Part shown: piece by piece, positions 37,106-46,982 of the stretch
How the letters are laid out: the number at the start of each line of letters is the position of its first letter
Position numbering within the stretch: position 1 is the stretch's first letter
Assembly (NCBI RefSeq): GCF_003369565.1
Contig: NZ_PIOD01000002.1
Location: 62,001 to 126,000 of the forward strand
Direction: 5' to 3'
Source: Oceanobacillus chungangensis
Lineage (GTDB): Bacteria > Bacillota > Bacilli > Bacillales > Amphibacillaceae
DNA length: 64,000 bases
The notes under the pieces: generated by a model
The model's input: the letters and a program-made list of their open reading frames with translations, nothing else
Databases searched by the model: none
Told to the model about the DNA's origin: nothing
Position numbers and translations under genes: made by a program

Positions 37106-38140
37106 ATGGTGAAGACACGCGTTGCGATTAATGGATTTGGCAGAATCGGCAGAATGGTTTTTCGTCAAGCGATGAACGAGCAACAATTAGAAATAGTTGC
37201 AATTAATGCAAGTTATCCACCTGAGACACTCGCACATTTAATTAAATATGACAGCATCCATGGTGTTTATAGCGAAGAAGTGAAAGCACTTCATGATGCA
37301 GTTGAAATCAATGGGCAAATCGTGGAAATCGTCAATTCACGTGAACCAAGCTTGCTGCCATGGGAACGACTTAATGTTGATATTGTAATTGAGGCAACAG
37401 GTAAATTTATAACGAAGGAAAGTGCTGGACTACATATCCAAGCAGGAGCAAAGAAAGTAGTCATTACAGCACCTGGGAAAGAAGTCGACAATACGATTGT
37501 AATGGGCGTAAATGAACATACGTATGATCCAGAAGCAGATGATGTTATTTCTAATGCATCATGTACGACGAATTGCTTAGCACCAGTAGTGAAGGTGCTT
37601 GATGAGCATTTTTCCATTATTAATGGATTGATGACAACCGTACACGCCTTCACAAATGATCAGAAAAATTTAGATAATCCACATAAGGACTTACGCCGTG
37701 CTCGTAGCTGTACCCAATCGATTATCCCAACGTCAACGGGAGCAGCAAAAGCATTAGGACAAGTGCTGCCTCATTTAAATGGTAAATTACATGGTCTATC
37801 ATTACGAGTACCGACCCCAAATGTTTCCTTAGTCGACCTCGTCGTCGATGTGGAAGCTACTGTGACCGTCGAAGAAGTAAATGCAGCTTTTAAGCAAGCT
37901 GAAAGCGAGGAATTACAAGGCATCATTCATTTTAGTGACGAACCACTTGTTTCGATTGACTATACGACAACCGAACATTCAGCAACGATTGATGGGCTCT
38001 CTACGATTGTGATGGAGGGCAATAAGATTAAAGTGTTAGCTTGGTATGATAATGAATGGGGCTACTCCAGACGTGTCCTCGATTTAGCAAATCATATCGG
38101 GAGTTATATTACTAAAAAAGAAACCGCGACAATTTACTAA
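37106..38140 (+). CDS. gapB: GapB, gluconeogenic glyceraldehyde-3-phosphate dehydrogenase (NADP-preferring type)
   Basis: Reverses the GAPDH step during growth on gluconeogenic carbon. It is 344 residues. N-terminal NAD(P) fold INGFGRIGRMVFRQ; catalytic Cys in SNASCTTNCLAP (about 152); then HAFTNDQKNLDNPHKDLRRAR and WYDNEWGYSRRVLDL. Residues such as INASYPPETLAHLIKYDS and its position after coaE match B. subtilis GapB, not glycolytic GapA. GGGGG precedes ATG 37106, after the paired CcpN-like boxes. A terminator follows. Confidence 0.94.
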   Translation: MVKTRVAINGFGRIGRMVFRQAMNEQQLEIVAINASYPPETLAHLIKYDSIHGVYSEEVKALHDAVEINGQIVEIVNSREPSLLPWERLNVDIVIEATGKFITKESAGLHIQAGAKKVVITAPGKEVDNTIVMGVNEHTYDPEADDVISNASCTTNCLAPVVKVLDEHFSIINGLMTTVHAFTNDQKNLDNPHKDLRRARSCTQSIIPTSTGAAKALGQVLPHLNGKLHGLSLRVPTPNVSLVDLVVDVEATVTVEEVNAAFKQAESEELQGIIHFSDEPLVSIDYTTTEHSATIDGLSTIVMEGNKIKVLAWYDNEWGYSRRVLDLANHIGSYITKKETATIY

Positions 38141-38142
38141 AC

Positions 38143-38174
38143 GAAAGCCACCTAAATTTAGGTGGCTTTTTCTT
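38143..38174 (+). terminator. Intrinsic terminator of gapB
   Basis: AAAGCCACCTAAA pairs perfectly with TTTAGGTGGCTTT, followed by more T's. Confidence 0.9.
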
Positions 38175-38420
38175 TGATTGAGATATTTTCAATGATATTT
38201 TTTTAATTAATAGATGGATAGTAATGATTATTTAATTAAGTATATATTAGGTGCAAAGGTGATTGAAGTATAGGTACATTGTACGCCTTAATGCAATTCT
38301 GTTAGCTTCTTTTTTAAGAAGCTTCTTAATACTACTGCGAACAATAACTATAACTATGAGAGAAATACAATAATATTTAATAGAGGGCTAGTAAACTAAT
38401 ATGTTTTTGTATAATCCCAG

Positions 38421-38443
38421 AGTAGTGTATTTCTGGAGCGACA
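38421..38443 (+). repeat. Family B fragment
   Basis: AGTGTATTTCTGGAGCGAC matches only the right end of family B (GTGTATTTTCGGAGCGA). No left end is visible, so it is a decayed remnant in the 535-base gapB-to-38676 gap. Confidence 0.45.
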
Positions 38444-38560
38444 GTCAAGGAAATGAATATCATTCAAAGCTAATCAGCACTTTATCCTCATTTTGATTTC
38501 TAATATTAATAGAGGAATTGGGCGAAATATGTTAAACTATTAGTTACGGTAAATGATACT

Positions 38561-38650
38561 TTGTAGTAAAGAAAGTGTACACACATATCTTTCTGCATAA
38601 ATGCAACTAACCAATTCGCTTAAAGGCGTGGCGAATTTTCATGTTTTCTA
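38561..38650 (+). repeat. Family A dispersed repeat, diverged copy
   Basis: GTAGTAAAGAAAGT, TTTCTGCATAAATGCAACTAA and TTTTCTAA occur in family order, but the central CTAAGG stem is replaced by an AATTCGC/GCGAATT hairpin. It ends about 25 bases before the next gene. Confidence 0.45.
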
Positions 38651-38675
38651 AAAAAAACTTAATGAGGTGTGGCGA

Positions 38676-39083
38676 TTGTCTATCCGCAATACATTATCCA
38701 AATATTTTAGTAATCATGCAGAAACAAGAGAAGATCATTGGGATTCATCTCTACAGACACGTTATTATAAAACAACAAAAGATAAAGCATTAAAGAAAAT
38801 TGAAGAACTTATTGCCAAATCCGATAGTTTTAAAGTAAACTCTATTTCCGAGGAGCATGGAGAAATTGGCATCATTGCGACAAAAGGAAAAAAGGTTTTT
38901 ATTGTTTTAACAGTAATCATGGTACGGCCATTTCAAACCGCAGTCGATTTTTCTGTAACGACAGAATCGATCATACCAATGGATTTCGGATATAGCACAA
39001 AACTAATCAATCAATTATATACGTTAGTCGATAAAGAACTACCACTAATTACAGAAACGAAAGCAAAACGATCGTTTACATGA
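38676..39083 (+). CDS. Conserved cytosolic protein of unknown function next to nrdR
   Basis: A 135-residue soluble protein with no membrane segment or cysteine. TTG 38676 is chosen because GAGGTG lies six bases upstream; the GTG at 38667 overlaps it. The N-terminus (MSIRNTLSKYFSNH) and the central MVRPFQTAVDFSVTT segment match a conserved Bacillaceae protein found beside nrdR; I know no function for it. It ends 15 bases before nrdR, so the two are likely cotranscribed. Confidence 0.75.
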   Translation: MSIRNTLSKYFSNHAETREDHWDSSLQTRYYKTTKDKALKKIEELIAKSDSFKVNSISEEHGEIGIIATKGKKVFIVLTVIMVRPFQTAVDFSVTTESIIPMDFGYSTKLINQLYTLVDKELPLITETKAKRSFT

Positions 39084-39098
39084 ACGGGGTTGAACTAA

Positions 39099-39572
39099 AT
39101 GAAATGTCCCAATTGTGACTATAAAAACACAAAAGTGTTTGACTCTCGGCCGACAGATGAGAATAAGTCAATTCGACGCCGACGAGAGTGTGAAGAATGC
39201 GGGTTCCGATTTACTACTTTCGAACGTATGGAACAAGCCCCATTAATTGTTGTGAAGAAAGACGGTACAAGACAAGAATTTGCGCGAGAGAAATTGGTTC
39301 GTGGACTTATTCGAGCGTGTGAGAAACGACCAGTTCCTCTAGAGACAATAGAGGCAATTGCATCCAATGTTGAGAAAGAATTACGAAATTCTGGGTCATC
39401 CGAGGTTGCAAGTGATCAGGTAGGAGAAATGGTAATGGAACGACTTTCAAAAGTCGATGAGGTTGCCTATGTTCGGTTTGCCTCCGTTTACCGGCAGTTT
39501 AAAGATATTACAGTGTTTTTAGATGAATTAAAGGATTTAATTACCGATAAGAAAAATTCATTCGATTCTTAG
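39099..39572 (+). CDS. nrdR: NrdR, ribonucleotide reductase repressor
   Basis: ATP/dATP-sensing repressor of ribonucleotide reductase genes, 157 residues. N-terminal zinc ribbon CPNC...CEEC (cysteines at about 3, 6, 31, 34) with the [20 protein letters not shown] region, then an ATP-cone domain (about 49-139) starting [11 protein letters not shown]. The gene precedes dnaB-dnaI as in B. subtilis, linking dNTP control and replication initiation. Confidence 0.96.
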   Translation: MKCPNCDYKNTKVFDSRPTDENKSIRRRRECEECGFRFTTFERMEQAPLIVVKKDGTRQEFAREKLVRGLIRACEKRPVPLETIEAIASNVEKELRNSGSSEVASDQVGEMVMERLSKVDEVAYVRFASVYRQFKDITVFLDELKDLITDKKNSFDS

Positions 39573-39724
39573 AACGAAAGTAGAAGCTCCTGTTAAACAA
39601 AATACAGAGCTGAGGAAATACTGTTAGGAGCATAGGTGCAGGAGCTAAGTGTGCCAACTAGCAATAGAATGAAATGTTGAATTTTTTCTACTTTCTTATC
39701 TAATTATAAAAAGGGTGAGGTTAT

Positions 39725-41083
39725 TTGAAATATTTAGGAAAAGTGTTACCAGTTGATGGGTATTATGTCATCTTACAAGAATATTTGCCGAATGATTATA
39801 CGAAATCACTGGCACATCTCTATCAACCATTAATTGGTGTACATGCAGTCACATTATATCAGACTTTGTTGCATGAAATGGAGCTGCAATCCGATTCAAC
39901 TCCTCAAACCCATCATACATTAATGAATTATTTGAATATCCCATTAGATGAAGTTTATAAAGCAAGACTGAAGCTTGAAGGTATCGGTTTATTGAACACC
40001 TTTAAAAAGCAAGCGGAGGAAAGAACGGTCTTTACGTATGAACTATTAAGTCCGTTTGCCCCAAGCGATTTTTTCAAGGATGCGATGCTTTCCCAGCTGC
40101 TGATGCATCAAATAGGGGACACGAAATATCATGCTTTAAAACGACATTATTATAAAGAAGCTCCTAGCGGCATCGGAGAGAATATTACCGCTCGATTTAA
40201 TGAAGTATTTCAAACCTTTACGCCATCAATTGAAGCGGTGAAGCCTAAGGAAAAGGTTAATAAGATACAGGCGCGAAATGAGCGTTCAATTGATTTTTCG
40301 TGGATGGTACAAATGCTGAAGCAACGATTGATTCCAGTTGGTAAGGTATTAACACAGGAGAATCGTAAGCTCATTTCACAAATGGTACTGTTATACGGTT
40401 TAGATAGCTATGAAGTGGAGAAATCTGTATTATGGGCATTAACGGAAGATAATGTGCTTGATACAGATGAATTTAAAACAGCTTGTCATGATTTATTTAA
40501 ATCGAAGCACTATGATAAATCAATAACGTTAACCGAGAAGAGAACCCCGCCGGAGCAACAGCAGACAGAACCGCAAACGAAGGAAGAAATGCTGATTCAG
40601 GAATTAGAATCCATCTCACCGAAGCAGTTGCTTGAGGATCTATCAGGTGGGAATCAGGCATCGGAGCAAGACTTAAAAGCCATTCGCGAGGTGATGGTTT
40701 CGCAAGGATTGCCAGCGCCTGTGATGAATGTGCTCGTGCATTATGTGCTATTGCAATCCAATATGAAGCTATCCAAAGCTTATTTAGAGAAAATTGCCAG
40801 CCACTGGTCGCGTGCCAATATTAAAACGGCGAAAGAAGCAATGGAATTTGCGAAAACAGAACAAAATAAATTCCAAAAGGGCTCGAAGCAGAAGACAGCC
40901 TATAATTACAAGCCGATATCAAAAGAAATTATTCCAGATTGGTTTAAAGACCGGAACAAGACGAAACAGTCAACAGTTGCTCAAACTTCGCAGACGGTTA
41001 TCGATTTAGAAAAAGAAAAAGCAGAATTACAGGCATTACTTAATGGGAAAGCGATACCGCATAAAAATAGATCTCAAGGATGA
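39725..41083 (+). CDS. dnaB: DnaB, replication initiation and membrane attachment protein
   Basis: Firmicutes helicase-loading protein (not the E. coli helicase of the same name) that acts with DnaD and DnaI to load DnaC helicase at oriC and PriA sites. It is 452 residues: an N-terminal winged-helix domain (about 1-130) and a C-terminal DnaB_2/DDBH2 region (about 310-420) with SKAYLEKIASHWSRANIKT and a YN-W-like PISKEIIPDWF motif. The start is TTG 39725 after AAAGGGTGAGG. It overlaps the dnaI region by a few bases. Confidence 0.94.
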   Translation: MKYLGKVLPVDGYYVILQEYLPNDYTKSLAHLYQPLIGVHAVTLYQTLLHEMELQSDSTPQTHHTLMNYLNIPLDEVYKARLKLEGIGLLNTFKKQAEERTVFTYELLSPFAPSDFFKDAMLSQLLMHQIGDTKYHALKRHYYKEAPSGIGENITARFNEVFQTFTPSIEAVKPKEKVNKIQARNERSIDFSWMVQMLKQRLIPVGKVLTQENRKLISQMVLLYGLDSYEVEKSVLWALTEDNVLDTDEFKTACHDLFKSKHYDKSITLTEKRTPPEQQQTEPQTKEEMLIQELESISPKQLLEDLSGGNQASEQDLKAIREVMVSQGLPAPVMNVLVHYVLLQSNMKLSKAYLEKIASHWSRANIKTAKEAMEFAKTEQNKFQKGSKQKTAYNYKPISKEIIPDWFKDRNKTKQSTVAQTSQTVIDLEKEKAELQALLNGKAIPHKNRSQG

Positions 41084-41088
41084 TTGCA

Positions 41089-42015
41089 ATGGAACCAATC
41101 CAATCTTCACTAAAAAAATGGATGAGAGAAAATAAGAATTTCCAAGAAAACTATGTCAAAATCAGAAATGACGTACTCCAAGATCCGGAGATAAAAGAGT
41201 TTTTATCGATCCATCCAGAACTAACAAAGCAAGGAATTAATAAAAGCTTAATCAAATTATATGAGTATAAAACCCAATCGAAGCAATGCAATCATTGCGC
41301 GGCGTTTGAGGAATGTAAAAACATGCTTCCTGGCTACTCGCCAATTCTCCATGTCTCAAATAATGAAATACACCTATCCTATGAGAAATGCCATAGCCGA
41401 TTAATGTATGAAAAAGAAAGAGATCAAGAAAAGCTCATTCAAAGTGTACATGTGCCGAAAGAAATTCTTAAAGCATCAATCAATGATGTGCATGTTGATG
41501 AACATCGAAATGAGGCAGTTAAAGAAGCGTTTCGTTTTATTCGGGAGGCAAGTGTGAAGCTTCCGAGAAAAGGAATTTATTTTCATGGACCATTTGGGGT
41601 TGGCAAGACATATTTCTTAGGTGCAATTGCCAATGAATTAAAGAAAATTAATATTTCTTCAATGGTTATTTACATGCCAGAATTTGTTCGTGAAATTAAG
41701 GGTTCGTTTAAAGACGACTCTGTAAACGAGAAAATCGATCGTTTTAAAAATGCAGATATACTAATGCTCGATGATATTGGTGCAGAAGTACAATCCGCAT
41801 GGTTCCGAGACGAAATACTTGGCTCGATTTTGCAGTACCGGATGATGGAACAGCTACCCGTATTCTTTACGTCGAATTACACACTAGAGCAGTTGGAGAG
41901 CCAGCTTGCAACAACGAAAAGCGGTGTTGAAACGGTCAAAGCAGGACGGATAATTGAACGAATTAAACAAGTAAGTAATCCTGTAGCAGTATATGGAGCA
42001 AATCGCCGGAAATAA
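41089..42015 (+). CDS. dnaI: DnaI, helicase-loader ATPase
   Basis: AAA+ ATPase that loads the replicative helicase. ATG 41089 gives 308 residues starting MEPIQSS, matching the B. subtilis N-terminus MEPI. The CAAGGA ribosome site fits this start, not the ATG at 41080, which overlaps the dnaB stop. N-terminal zinc-binding Cys cluster (about 66-103: CNHCAAFEEC, then Cys in EKC); Walker A GPFGVGKT (about 163-170); Walker B ADILMLDDIGAE (about 224-235); sensor 1 FFTSN. A terminator follows immediately. Confidence 0.94.
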   Translation: MEPIQSSLKKWMRENKNFQENYVKIRNDVLQDPEIKEFLSIHPELTKQGINKSLIKLYEYKTQSKQCNHCAAFEECKNMLPGYSPILHVSNNEIHLSYEKCHSRLMYEKERDQEKLIQSVHVPKEILKASINDVHVDEHRNEAVKEAFRFIREASVKLPRKGIYFHGPFGVGKTYFLGAIANELKKINISSMVIYMPEFVREIKGSFKDDSVNEKIDRFKNADILMLDDIGAEVQSAWFRDEILGSILQYRMMEQLPVFFTSNYTLEQLESQLATTKSGVETVKAGRIIERIKQVSNPVAVYGANRRK

Positions 42016-42056
42016 GGGAAAGCCATACGATCGAATGTGGCTTTCTCTATTTTTTT
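42016..42056 (+). terminator. Intrinsic terminator of dnaB-dnaI
   Basis: GGGAAAGCCATA pairs with TGTGGCTTTCTC (one wobble) around CGATCGAA, then a run of seven T's. Confidence 0.88.
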
Positions 42057-42305
42057 ATGCTGAATTTTCGAAAGTTCTCTAGTAATTATTTAATAGAAAA
42101 TAATAGGTCGATTTGTTTTGTAACAAATATGATGATGACTATTGCTCCTAACATCCTCTTTACGGAGCGGTATAACATTGTGCAGGTTGTTAACCAACTT
42201 ACGGTAACCTTGCAATTGAAATTTTTACTAGATTCTCTTATTAATCATTTTTCCTTCACTTTGTCCATATAATGTAACAGTTTGGTGTGGATGAGGGTGA
42301 TGTGA

Positions 42306-43172
42306 ATGTTAACGGTATACATTGAGTCTGATCAAGAAGTGATTAGTTTTTGCGAGCATTTATTTCGTCATACAAAAAACATAGAAATTAATTGGAAAAC
42401 GAATGAAGAATGGGGGAATGAAATCCAATTTGAAACGGTACATGCCGGACTGTTGGATACAATTGCAAAAGCAATGGTGGACGTATTCATCAACCATCGT
42501 TTGGGAACGATGATAAAGCAGATTATTGAGGACTTTTATTATTATTCAAATCCCGATGAAATTGAACGTATTCACGATTTAACGACCTGGATATACACAG
42601 GTGGCGATAGCGACAGTCTCCAGCTTAGAAAAAGCAAAGTTGATCGCAAGAAGGATCCAAGTAAATTACTGAACACATTATTCATCGCCAGTATGAAAAA
42701 TACTGCAGACATTCATTATGAATCGATTGTAACATTCCGTCTTAAATCTTTTAAAGATGAACTAATTCATTATGTTGGTATTGCCATCGATGAATTTAAA
42801 CGAGAAGAAGATCATCAGAGCTTTATTAACATGCTTCGTGAATATATTGCCAAGAAAGAAGCATTACTGCCCGTTATTCATATTATTCAAGGGACTAATT
42901 TTACATTTTATAAAGAAAGTGGAAAGCCGTTTACAAATATGGAATTACGCATATTAATGCAAAAGGAACCCCTTTATATCGTCGGATTGGACGAGAATGA
43001 AATGAATCTTTCACCATTAATAGCAATGACCCCCAAAAAAATCAAAATATATGGTGACGATCCATCTGAACCAAAGACCTTAACCGTTATTAATGTATTT
43101 CAGGAGAAAGTTGAGTTTCAAGCGTTACGCCATTTTCCTTTTACGTATTCTATGAAAAAGGAACGAAAATAA
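42306..43172 (+). CDS. ytxC: YtxC-family sporulation-associated protein
   Basis: A 288-residue soluble protein with no clear catalytic motif. Overall sequence and position after dnaI and before thrS match B. subtilis YtxC, annotated as a putative sporulation protein of unknown mechanism. ATG 42306 has GGTGATGTGA upstream, a moderate ribosome site. The 290-base gap before it contains AT-rich sequence with short inverted repeats but no confident promoter. The thrS promoter begins three bases after its stop. Confidence 0.85.
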   Translation: MLTVYIESDQEVISFCEHLFRHTKNIEINWKTNEEWGNEIQFETVHAGLLDTIAKAMVDVFINHRLGTMIKQIIEDFYYYSNPDEIERIHDLTTWIYTGGDSDSLQLRKSKVDRKKDPSKLLNTLFIASMKNTADIHYESIVTFRLKSFKDELIHYVGIAIDEFKREEDHQSFINMLREYIAKKEALLPVIHIIQGTNFTFYKESGKPFTNMELRILMQKEPLYIVGLDENEMNLSPLIAMTPKKIKIYGDDPSEPKTLTVINVFQEKVEFQALRHFPFTYSMKKERK

Positions 43173-43174
43173 AG

Positions 43175-43203
43175 TTGCATTCTGAAAAATTTAGCGCTAT
43201 AAT
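43175..43203 (+). promoter_or_regulatory. SigA promoter of thrS
   Basis: TTGCAT (43175-43180), a 17-base spacer and TATAAT (43198-43203). It is placed directly before the T-box leader. Confidence 0.8.
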
Positions 43204-43209
43204 TCCTAT

Positions 43210-43493
43210 ATAGTAATTTAAACTTATAAAAAAGTAATGATGAGGACATGATGCTTAAGTCTAACATACATTTAAGAGAGGGAAGTCATTTGGCTGTAAG
43301 CTTCCTAATGTATCGACAAGTAATTACCACCTCTGAACTCTACTATGGAAATAATAGTAATTAGTAGCGTCTTATCTGCGTTAAAGATCAATGAAGCCGT
43401 GAGCAAATTTCACGGGAATTAGGGTGGAACCACGAAGCATACAAGCGCTCGTCCCTTTGCATTTAATCGATGCAAAGGAACGAGCGCTTTTTT
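43210..43493 (+). promoter_or_regulatory. T-box riboswitch controlling thrS (tRNA-Thr sensing)
   Basis: The T-box core AGGGTGGAACCACG lies at 43421-43434. It is followed by a strong terminator stem (AAGCGCTCGT...ACGAGCGCTT, about 43443-43489) with a T-run, and preceded by a long structured Stem I region. Candidate Thr specifier ACC triplets lie at 43326-43331 just before CTCTGAAC. Uncharged tRNA-Thr would pair with the specifier and the T-box and stabilise the antiterminator. Confidence 0.93.
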
Positions 43494-43548
43494 AGTAGGA
43501 ACTAAGGCTGTCACCTAATGGCGATGTGGCAACCAGGTTCTCTATAAT
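43494..43548 (+). repeat. Family A partial repeat after thrS T-box terminator
   Basis: GTAGGAACTAAGGCTGTCACC matches the core of family A; the distal half is diverged. It starts at the T-run of the T-box terminator and ends about 25 bases before thrS. Confidence 0.6.
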
Positions 43549-43572
43549 TTAATATTGAAGGGAGTAATTATG

Positions 43573-45519
43573 ATGGAAACAGAAATTAACATCACATTTC
43601 CGGATGGAGCAGTAAAAGGCTTTCCAGCTGGAACAACTGGCGAAGAGATAGCTGGCTCAATTTCTTCGGGATTAAAGAAGCAAGCTCTAGCTATCAAGCT
43701 AGACGGAGAGTTAGTGGATTTACGTCGCGAATTAGACTATGGCGGTGCGATTGAAATCATTACGTATAAAAACAAAGAGGGCATTGAAGTGATGCGTCAC
43801 TCTGCAGCTCATTTATTGGCACAAGCAGTGAAACGTCTCTATAAAGATGTGAAGTTTGGCGTAGGTCCAGTAATTGAAGAAGGCTTCTACTATGACATGG
43901 ACATGGAACATTCCATTACACCTGAAGACCTTCCGAAAATCGAAAAAGAAATGAAACGCATCATCGACGAAAATTTAGAAATCAAACGCATTGAAGTTTC
44001 TCGTGCAGAAGCAATCGAGAAATTCCAAGCAATTGGTGATGATTTAAAACTTGAATTGATTGAAGCAATTCCTGAAGATGAACAGGTAACGATTTATGAG
44101 CAAGGGGAATATTTTGACCTTTGCCGCGGAATACATGTTCCATCAACAAGTAAAATTAAAGCATTCAAATTATTATCAATCTCTGGTGCGTACTGGCGCG
44201 GGGACAGCAATAATAAACAGCTGCAACGAATTTACGGAACTGCATTTGAAAAACAAGCAGAACTTGAGGAACATTTACGTATCCTAGAGGAAAGAAAAGA
44301 ACGGGATCATCGTAAGCTAGGGAAGGAATTGGATATCTTTACTGTCTCCCAGCAAGTTGGTCAAGGTTTACCACTATGGTTACCAAAGGGCGCAACAATC
44401 CGTCGCAACATCGAGCGCTATATCGTTGATTTGGAAGAACGATTAGGCTATGATCACGTGTATACTCCAGTACTTGGTAGTGTTGAGTTGTACAAAACAA
44501 GTGGGCACTGGGAGCACTATAAAGACGACATGTTCCCACCGATGGAAATGGATAATGAAGAATTGGTGCTTCGTCCAATGAACTGTCCACATCATATGAT
44601 GGTCTATAAAAATAAATTATGGAGCTACCGTCAATTACCAGTACGAATTGCTGAACTCGGAATGCAGCATCGCCATGAAATGAGTGGTGCATTAGCAGGA
44701 TTGCAACGTGTACGTGCGATGACATTAAATGATGCACATATCTTTGCACGTCCAGATCAATTAAAAGAAGAATTTGTTCGTGTCGTAGAATTAGTGCAAA
44801 AAGTATACGAAGACTTTGGAATCAAAGATTATTACTTCCGCCTTTCTTATCGTGATCCGGAAGATAAAGAGAAATATATCGACAACGATGAAATGTGGGA
44901 ATTAGCACAAACAACATTAAAAGAAACAATGGAAGAAATGAATCTGGATTATGTGGAAGCAGAAGGCGAAGCAGCATTCTATGGCCCTAAGCTGGATGTC
45001 CAGGTCAAAACTGCACTCGGTAAGGATGAGACCCTTTCTACTGTACAGCTTGACTATCAAGCAGCAGAACGTTTTGATTTATCCTACGTAGGTGAGGATG
45101 GCAAGGAACACCGTCCAGTCATTATTCACCGTGGTGTCGTATCAACAATGGAACGCTTTGTTGCCTTCTTAATTGAAGAATATAAAGGCGCATTCCCAAC
45201 ATGGCTTGCACCGACTCAAGTGAAAGTAATCCCAGTATCACCACAAGTGCATCTTGATTATGCAAAAGAAGTGGTAGATAAATTAAGACTACAAGGAATA
45301 AGAGTGGAACTCGATGAACGTGACGAGAAAATCGGCTATAAGATTCGCGAAGCACAAACACAAAAGATTCCATTCGCACTCGTTCTCGGTGATAAGGAAA
45401 TTGAAGATCAAGCAGTAAACGTACGTCGATATGGAGAACAAAAATCAGAAACATACAGCTATACTGATTTTGAAGCATTAATCAAAAATGAAGTAGCAAA
45501 TAAAGCATTGCGAAAATAG
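43573..45519 (+). CDS. thrS: ThrS, threonyl-tRNA synthetase
   Basis: Class II synthetase charging tRNA-Thr. It is 648 residues from ATG 43573, eight bases after GGAG; ATG 43570 is equally in frame, and the TTG at 43555 precedes the ribosome site and is rejected. N-terminal TGS domain (about 1-65), editing/SAD domain with [10 protein letters not shown] and CRGIHVPST, catalytic core with [13 protein letters not shown] (zinc ligand Cys and His), motif 3 region [16 protein letters not shown], and anticodon-binding domain (about 535-648). Regulated by the upstream T-box; a terminator follows. Confidence 0.96.
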   Translation: METEINITFPDGAVKGFPAGTTGEEIAGSISSGLKKQALAIKLDGELVDLRRELDYGGAIEIITYKNKEGIEVMRHSAAHLLAQAVKRLYKDVKFGVGPVIEEGFYYDMDMEHSITPEDLPKIEKEMKRIIDENLEIKRIEVSRAEAIEKFQAIGDDLKLELIEAIPEDEQVTIYEQGEYFDLCRGIHVPSTSKIKAFKLLSISGAYWRGDSNNKQLQRIYGTAFEKQAELEEHLRILEERKERDHRKLGKELDIFTVSQQVGQGLPLWLPKGATIRRNIERYIVDLEERLGYDHVYTPVLGSVELYKTSGHWEHYKDDMFPPMEMDNEELVLRPMNCPHHMMVYKNKLWSYRQLPVRIAELGMQHRHEMSGALAGLQRVRAMTLNDAHIFARPDQLKEEFVRVVELVQKVYEDFGIKDYYFRLSYRDPEDKEKYIDNDEMWELAQTTLKETMEEMNLDYVEAEGEAAFYGPKLDVQVKTALGKDETLSTVQLDYQAAERFDLSYVGEDGKEHRPVIIHRGVVSTMERFVAFLIEEYKGAFPTWLAPTQVKVIPVSPQVHLDYAKEVVDKLRLQGIRVELDERDEKIGYKIREAQTQKIPFALVLGDKEIEDQAVNVRRYGEQKSETYSYTDFEALIKNEVANKALRK

Positions 45520-45593
45520 TTCCGTAGCAAATGTATCTTTAAAACTAAGATTTAACCATTTGTAATAAAGCCGCACTGTATCAACATTAGGTC

Positions 45594-45622
45594 AAAAATC
45601 CTGTTATATGCAGGATTTTTTT
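45594..45622 (+). terminator. Intrinsic terminator of thrS
   Basis: AAAAATCCTG pairs with CAGGATTTTT around TTATATG and continues into a T-run. Confidence 0.88.
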
Positions 45623-45762
45623 CTTTTCCGCAATCGCACTCTTTAATCGAGTAAGGGTGAATGAAACCTATTCTTATACAAAAGCGTAAATATAAAAAAG
45701 ACTATTCATCATTATCCAAATGCCGTAATCTTCACATAAATTACCTTAGAGTGGGGAAAAAT

Positions 45763-46359
45763 ATGGAGCGTAAATCCTTAGTTAAAAAGTTTGATAAACA
45801 AGCAAATAAATCCCACAAACGCCAAAAAAATAATAGTGCTTATCAGTTTCGTGATCGCGTTTTTCAAGATGTAGAAGGCAAGGTGCTAGAAGTTGGTGTT
45901 GGTTCAGGCCTTAATTTTCCCTTCTACAAAGACGTTGAATTGACGGGGGTGGATTTTAGTAGTGAAATGCTGAAAATAGCCCGGAATGTTGCAAAAGAAT
46001 ATCCTTTTAAAGCTACATTTATCCAAGAAGATGTTGAGTCTGTTAAATTTAACGAAAACACATTTGATACAATCGTATCTTCTGGGACTTTATGTGCCTA
46101 TCAAGACCCTGTCATTGTCTTAAACAACTTCCAAAAGTGGTGTAAGCCAGAAGGGAAAATACTTATGATGGAGCATGGAATCAGCACGAACAAACAAATA
46201 GCGTGGCTACAAAAAATATTGGATCCTTTGGCATTAAAATTAGTAGGGTGTCACCAGAACAGAAATATTAGTGAAATTGTAAAAAGGTCTAGTTTAAAAC
46301 TTATTAGGGAAGAGCGTTACATGGCAGGATATTTATATTTGATTTGGGCTAAACCATAA
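45763..46359 (+). CDS. Class I SAM-dependent methyltransferase
   Basis: A 198-residue small-molecule-type methyltransferase. The Rossmann SAM-binding motif VLEVGVGSGLNF lies near 43-54, the acidic ribose-binding strand VDFSSEML near 67-74, and the post-motif VSSGTLCAY near 110. The C-terminus resembles UbiE/PhcB-like lipid or metabolite methyltransferases, but the substrate cannot be told. ATG 45763 after GTGGGG is preferred; upstream in-frame codons lack a ribosome site. It is an extra gene between thrS and infC compared with B. subtilis, suggesting insertion. Confidence 0.8.
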   Translation: MERKSLVKKFDKQANKSHKRQKNNSAYQFRDRVFQDVEGKVLEVGVGSGLNFPFYKDVELTGVDFSSEMLKIARNVAKEYPFKATFIQEDVESVKFNENTFDTIVSSGTLCAYQDPVIVLNNFQKWCKPEGKILMMEHGISTNKQIAWLQKILDPLALKLVGCHQNRNISEIVKRSSLKLIREERYMAGYLYLIWAKP

Positions 46360-46656
46360 GCACTTAGAAAGTATCAGTAAATCTAACTTACTGAACACGC
46401 TCTTCTCTTTTGTTCATTATTGGAGAAATATTACCAATAGAATTAAGCTTTATTCGAAAGCAGTAGCAAAAGAACAGTCTATCGTAATTGGATGGCTGCT
46501 TTTATTATGTCGCTTTTGTTGCTGATACCGTTACGATTTTCATTTCGCAGTCAAGATGACAAAACAATAGCCCTATCACATAAAATCATATTCTTGGACA
46601 ATTTCCCAAATGATGCTATACTGAATACAGTAAATAAAGTTTTTCAAAATCTATAT

Positions 46657-46685
46657 TTGACAATACAAAATGTAGATGATATACT
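46657..46685 (+). promoter_or_regulatory. SigA promoter of infC-rpmI-rplT
   Basis: TTGACA (46657-46662), a 17-base spacer and TATACT (46680-46685), close to consensus. Transcription would start near 46692, at the L20 leader. Confidence 0.85.
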
Positions 46686-46691
46686 TATAAA

Positions 46692-46835
46692 GTTGAAAAT
46701 TAAATGATCTGAGACAAGAAGAAGCACCCGCTTCTCACCTGATTGACGCACAAATTGTGCAGTTGACTGGTTCCGAACTCTTTTTAATAGAAATTTGGAG
46801 ACGTGTGGGTGCATTTGTACCGACACTTTTTTTAA
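46692..46835 (+). promoter_or_regulatory. Ribosomal protein L20 leader (autoregulatory attenuator)
   Basis: Contains GAAGCACCCGCTTCTCACCTG, GGTTCCGAACTCTTTTT and GTGTGGGTGC. GCACCC (46724-46729) can pair with GGGTGC (46807-46812), or the latter can fold into a terminator with ACCGACAC (46803-46826) and a run of seven T's. These alternative pairings are the mechanism of the Bacillales L20 leader, where excess L20 promotes termination. The GCACCCGCTTCTCACCT block is as I remember it from B. subtilis. Confidence 0.85.
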
Positions 46836-46837
46836 TT

Positions 46838-46926
46838 GTAGTTAAGAAAGTATTAAATATTTCTTACTACATAAGTGCAACTAAGGCTGTCACCGAAAGG
46901 CTAGGTGAAGCCAAGTTTTCTAAATA
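46838..46926 (+). repeat. Family A dispersed repeat, type copy without insert
   Basis: GTAGTTAAGAAAG pairs with the following TTTCTTACTAC (hairpin 1). Then come GCAACTAAGGCTGTCACCGA, AAGGCTAGG and AAGTTTTCTAA (hairpin 2 region). It starts at the T-run of the L20 leader terminator and ends about 40 bases before the infC ribosome site. Confidence 0.8.
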
Positions 46927-46982
46927 AAAATTCGCTTGTCAATAAAAGATCAGATTTACAAATAATTTGGAGGTGGCTGGCT

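Noticed and set aside
42057-42272. 71-codon open frame between dnaI and ytxC
   Set aside because: It begins at the T-run of the dnaI terminator with no ribosome site; composition looks like chance AT-rich coding.
46492-46707. 71-codon open frame upstream of infC
   Set aside because: The near-consensus infC promoter (46657-46685) lies inside it, it has no good ribosome site, and the protein has no recognisable features.
46905-46982. ATG start extending infC upstream
   Set aside because: The extension is encoded by the family A repeat and lacks a ribosome site; ATT 46983 has GGAGGTGG and gives the family N-terminus.
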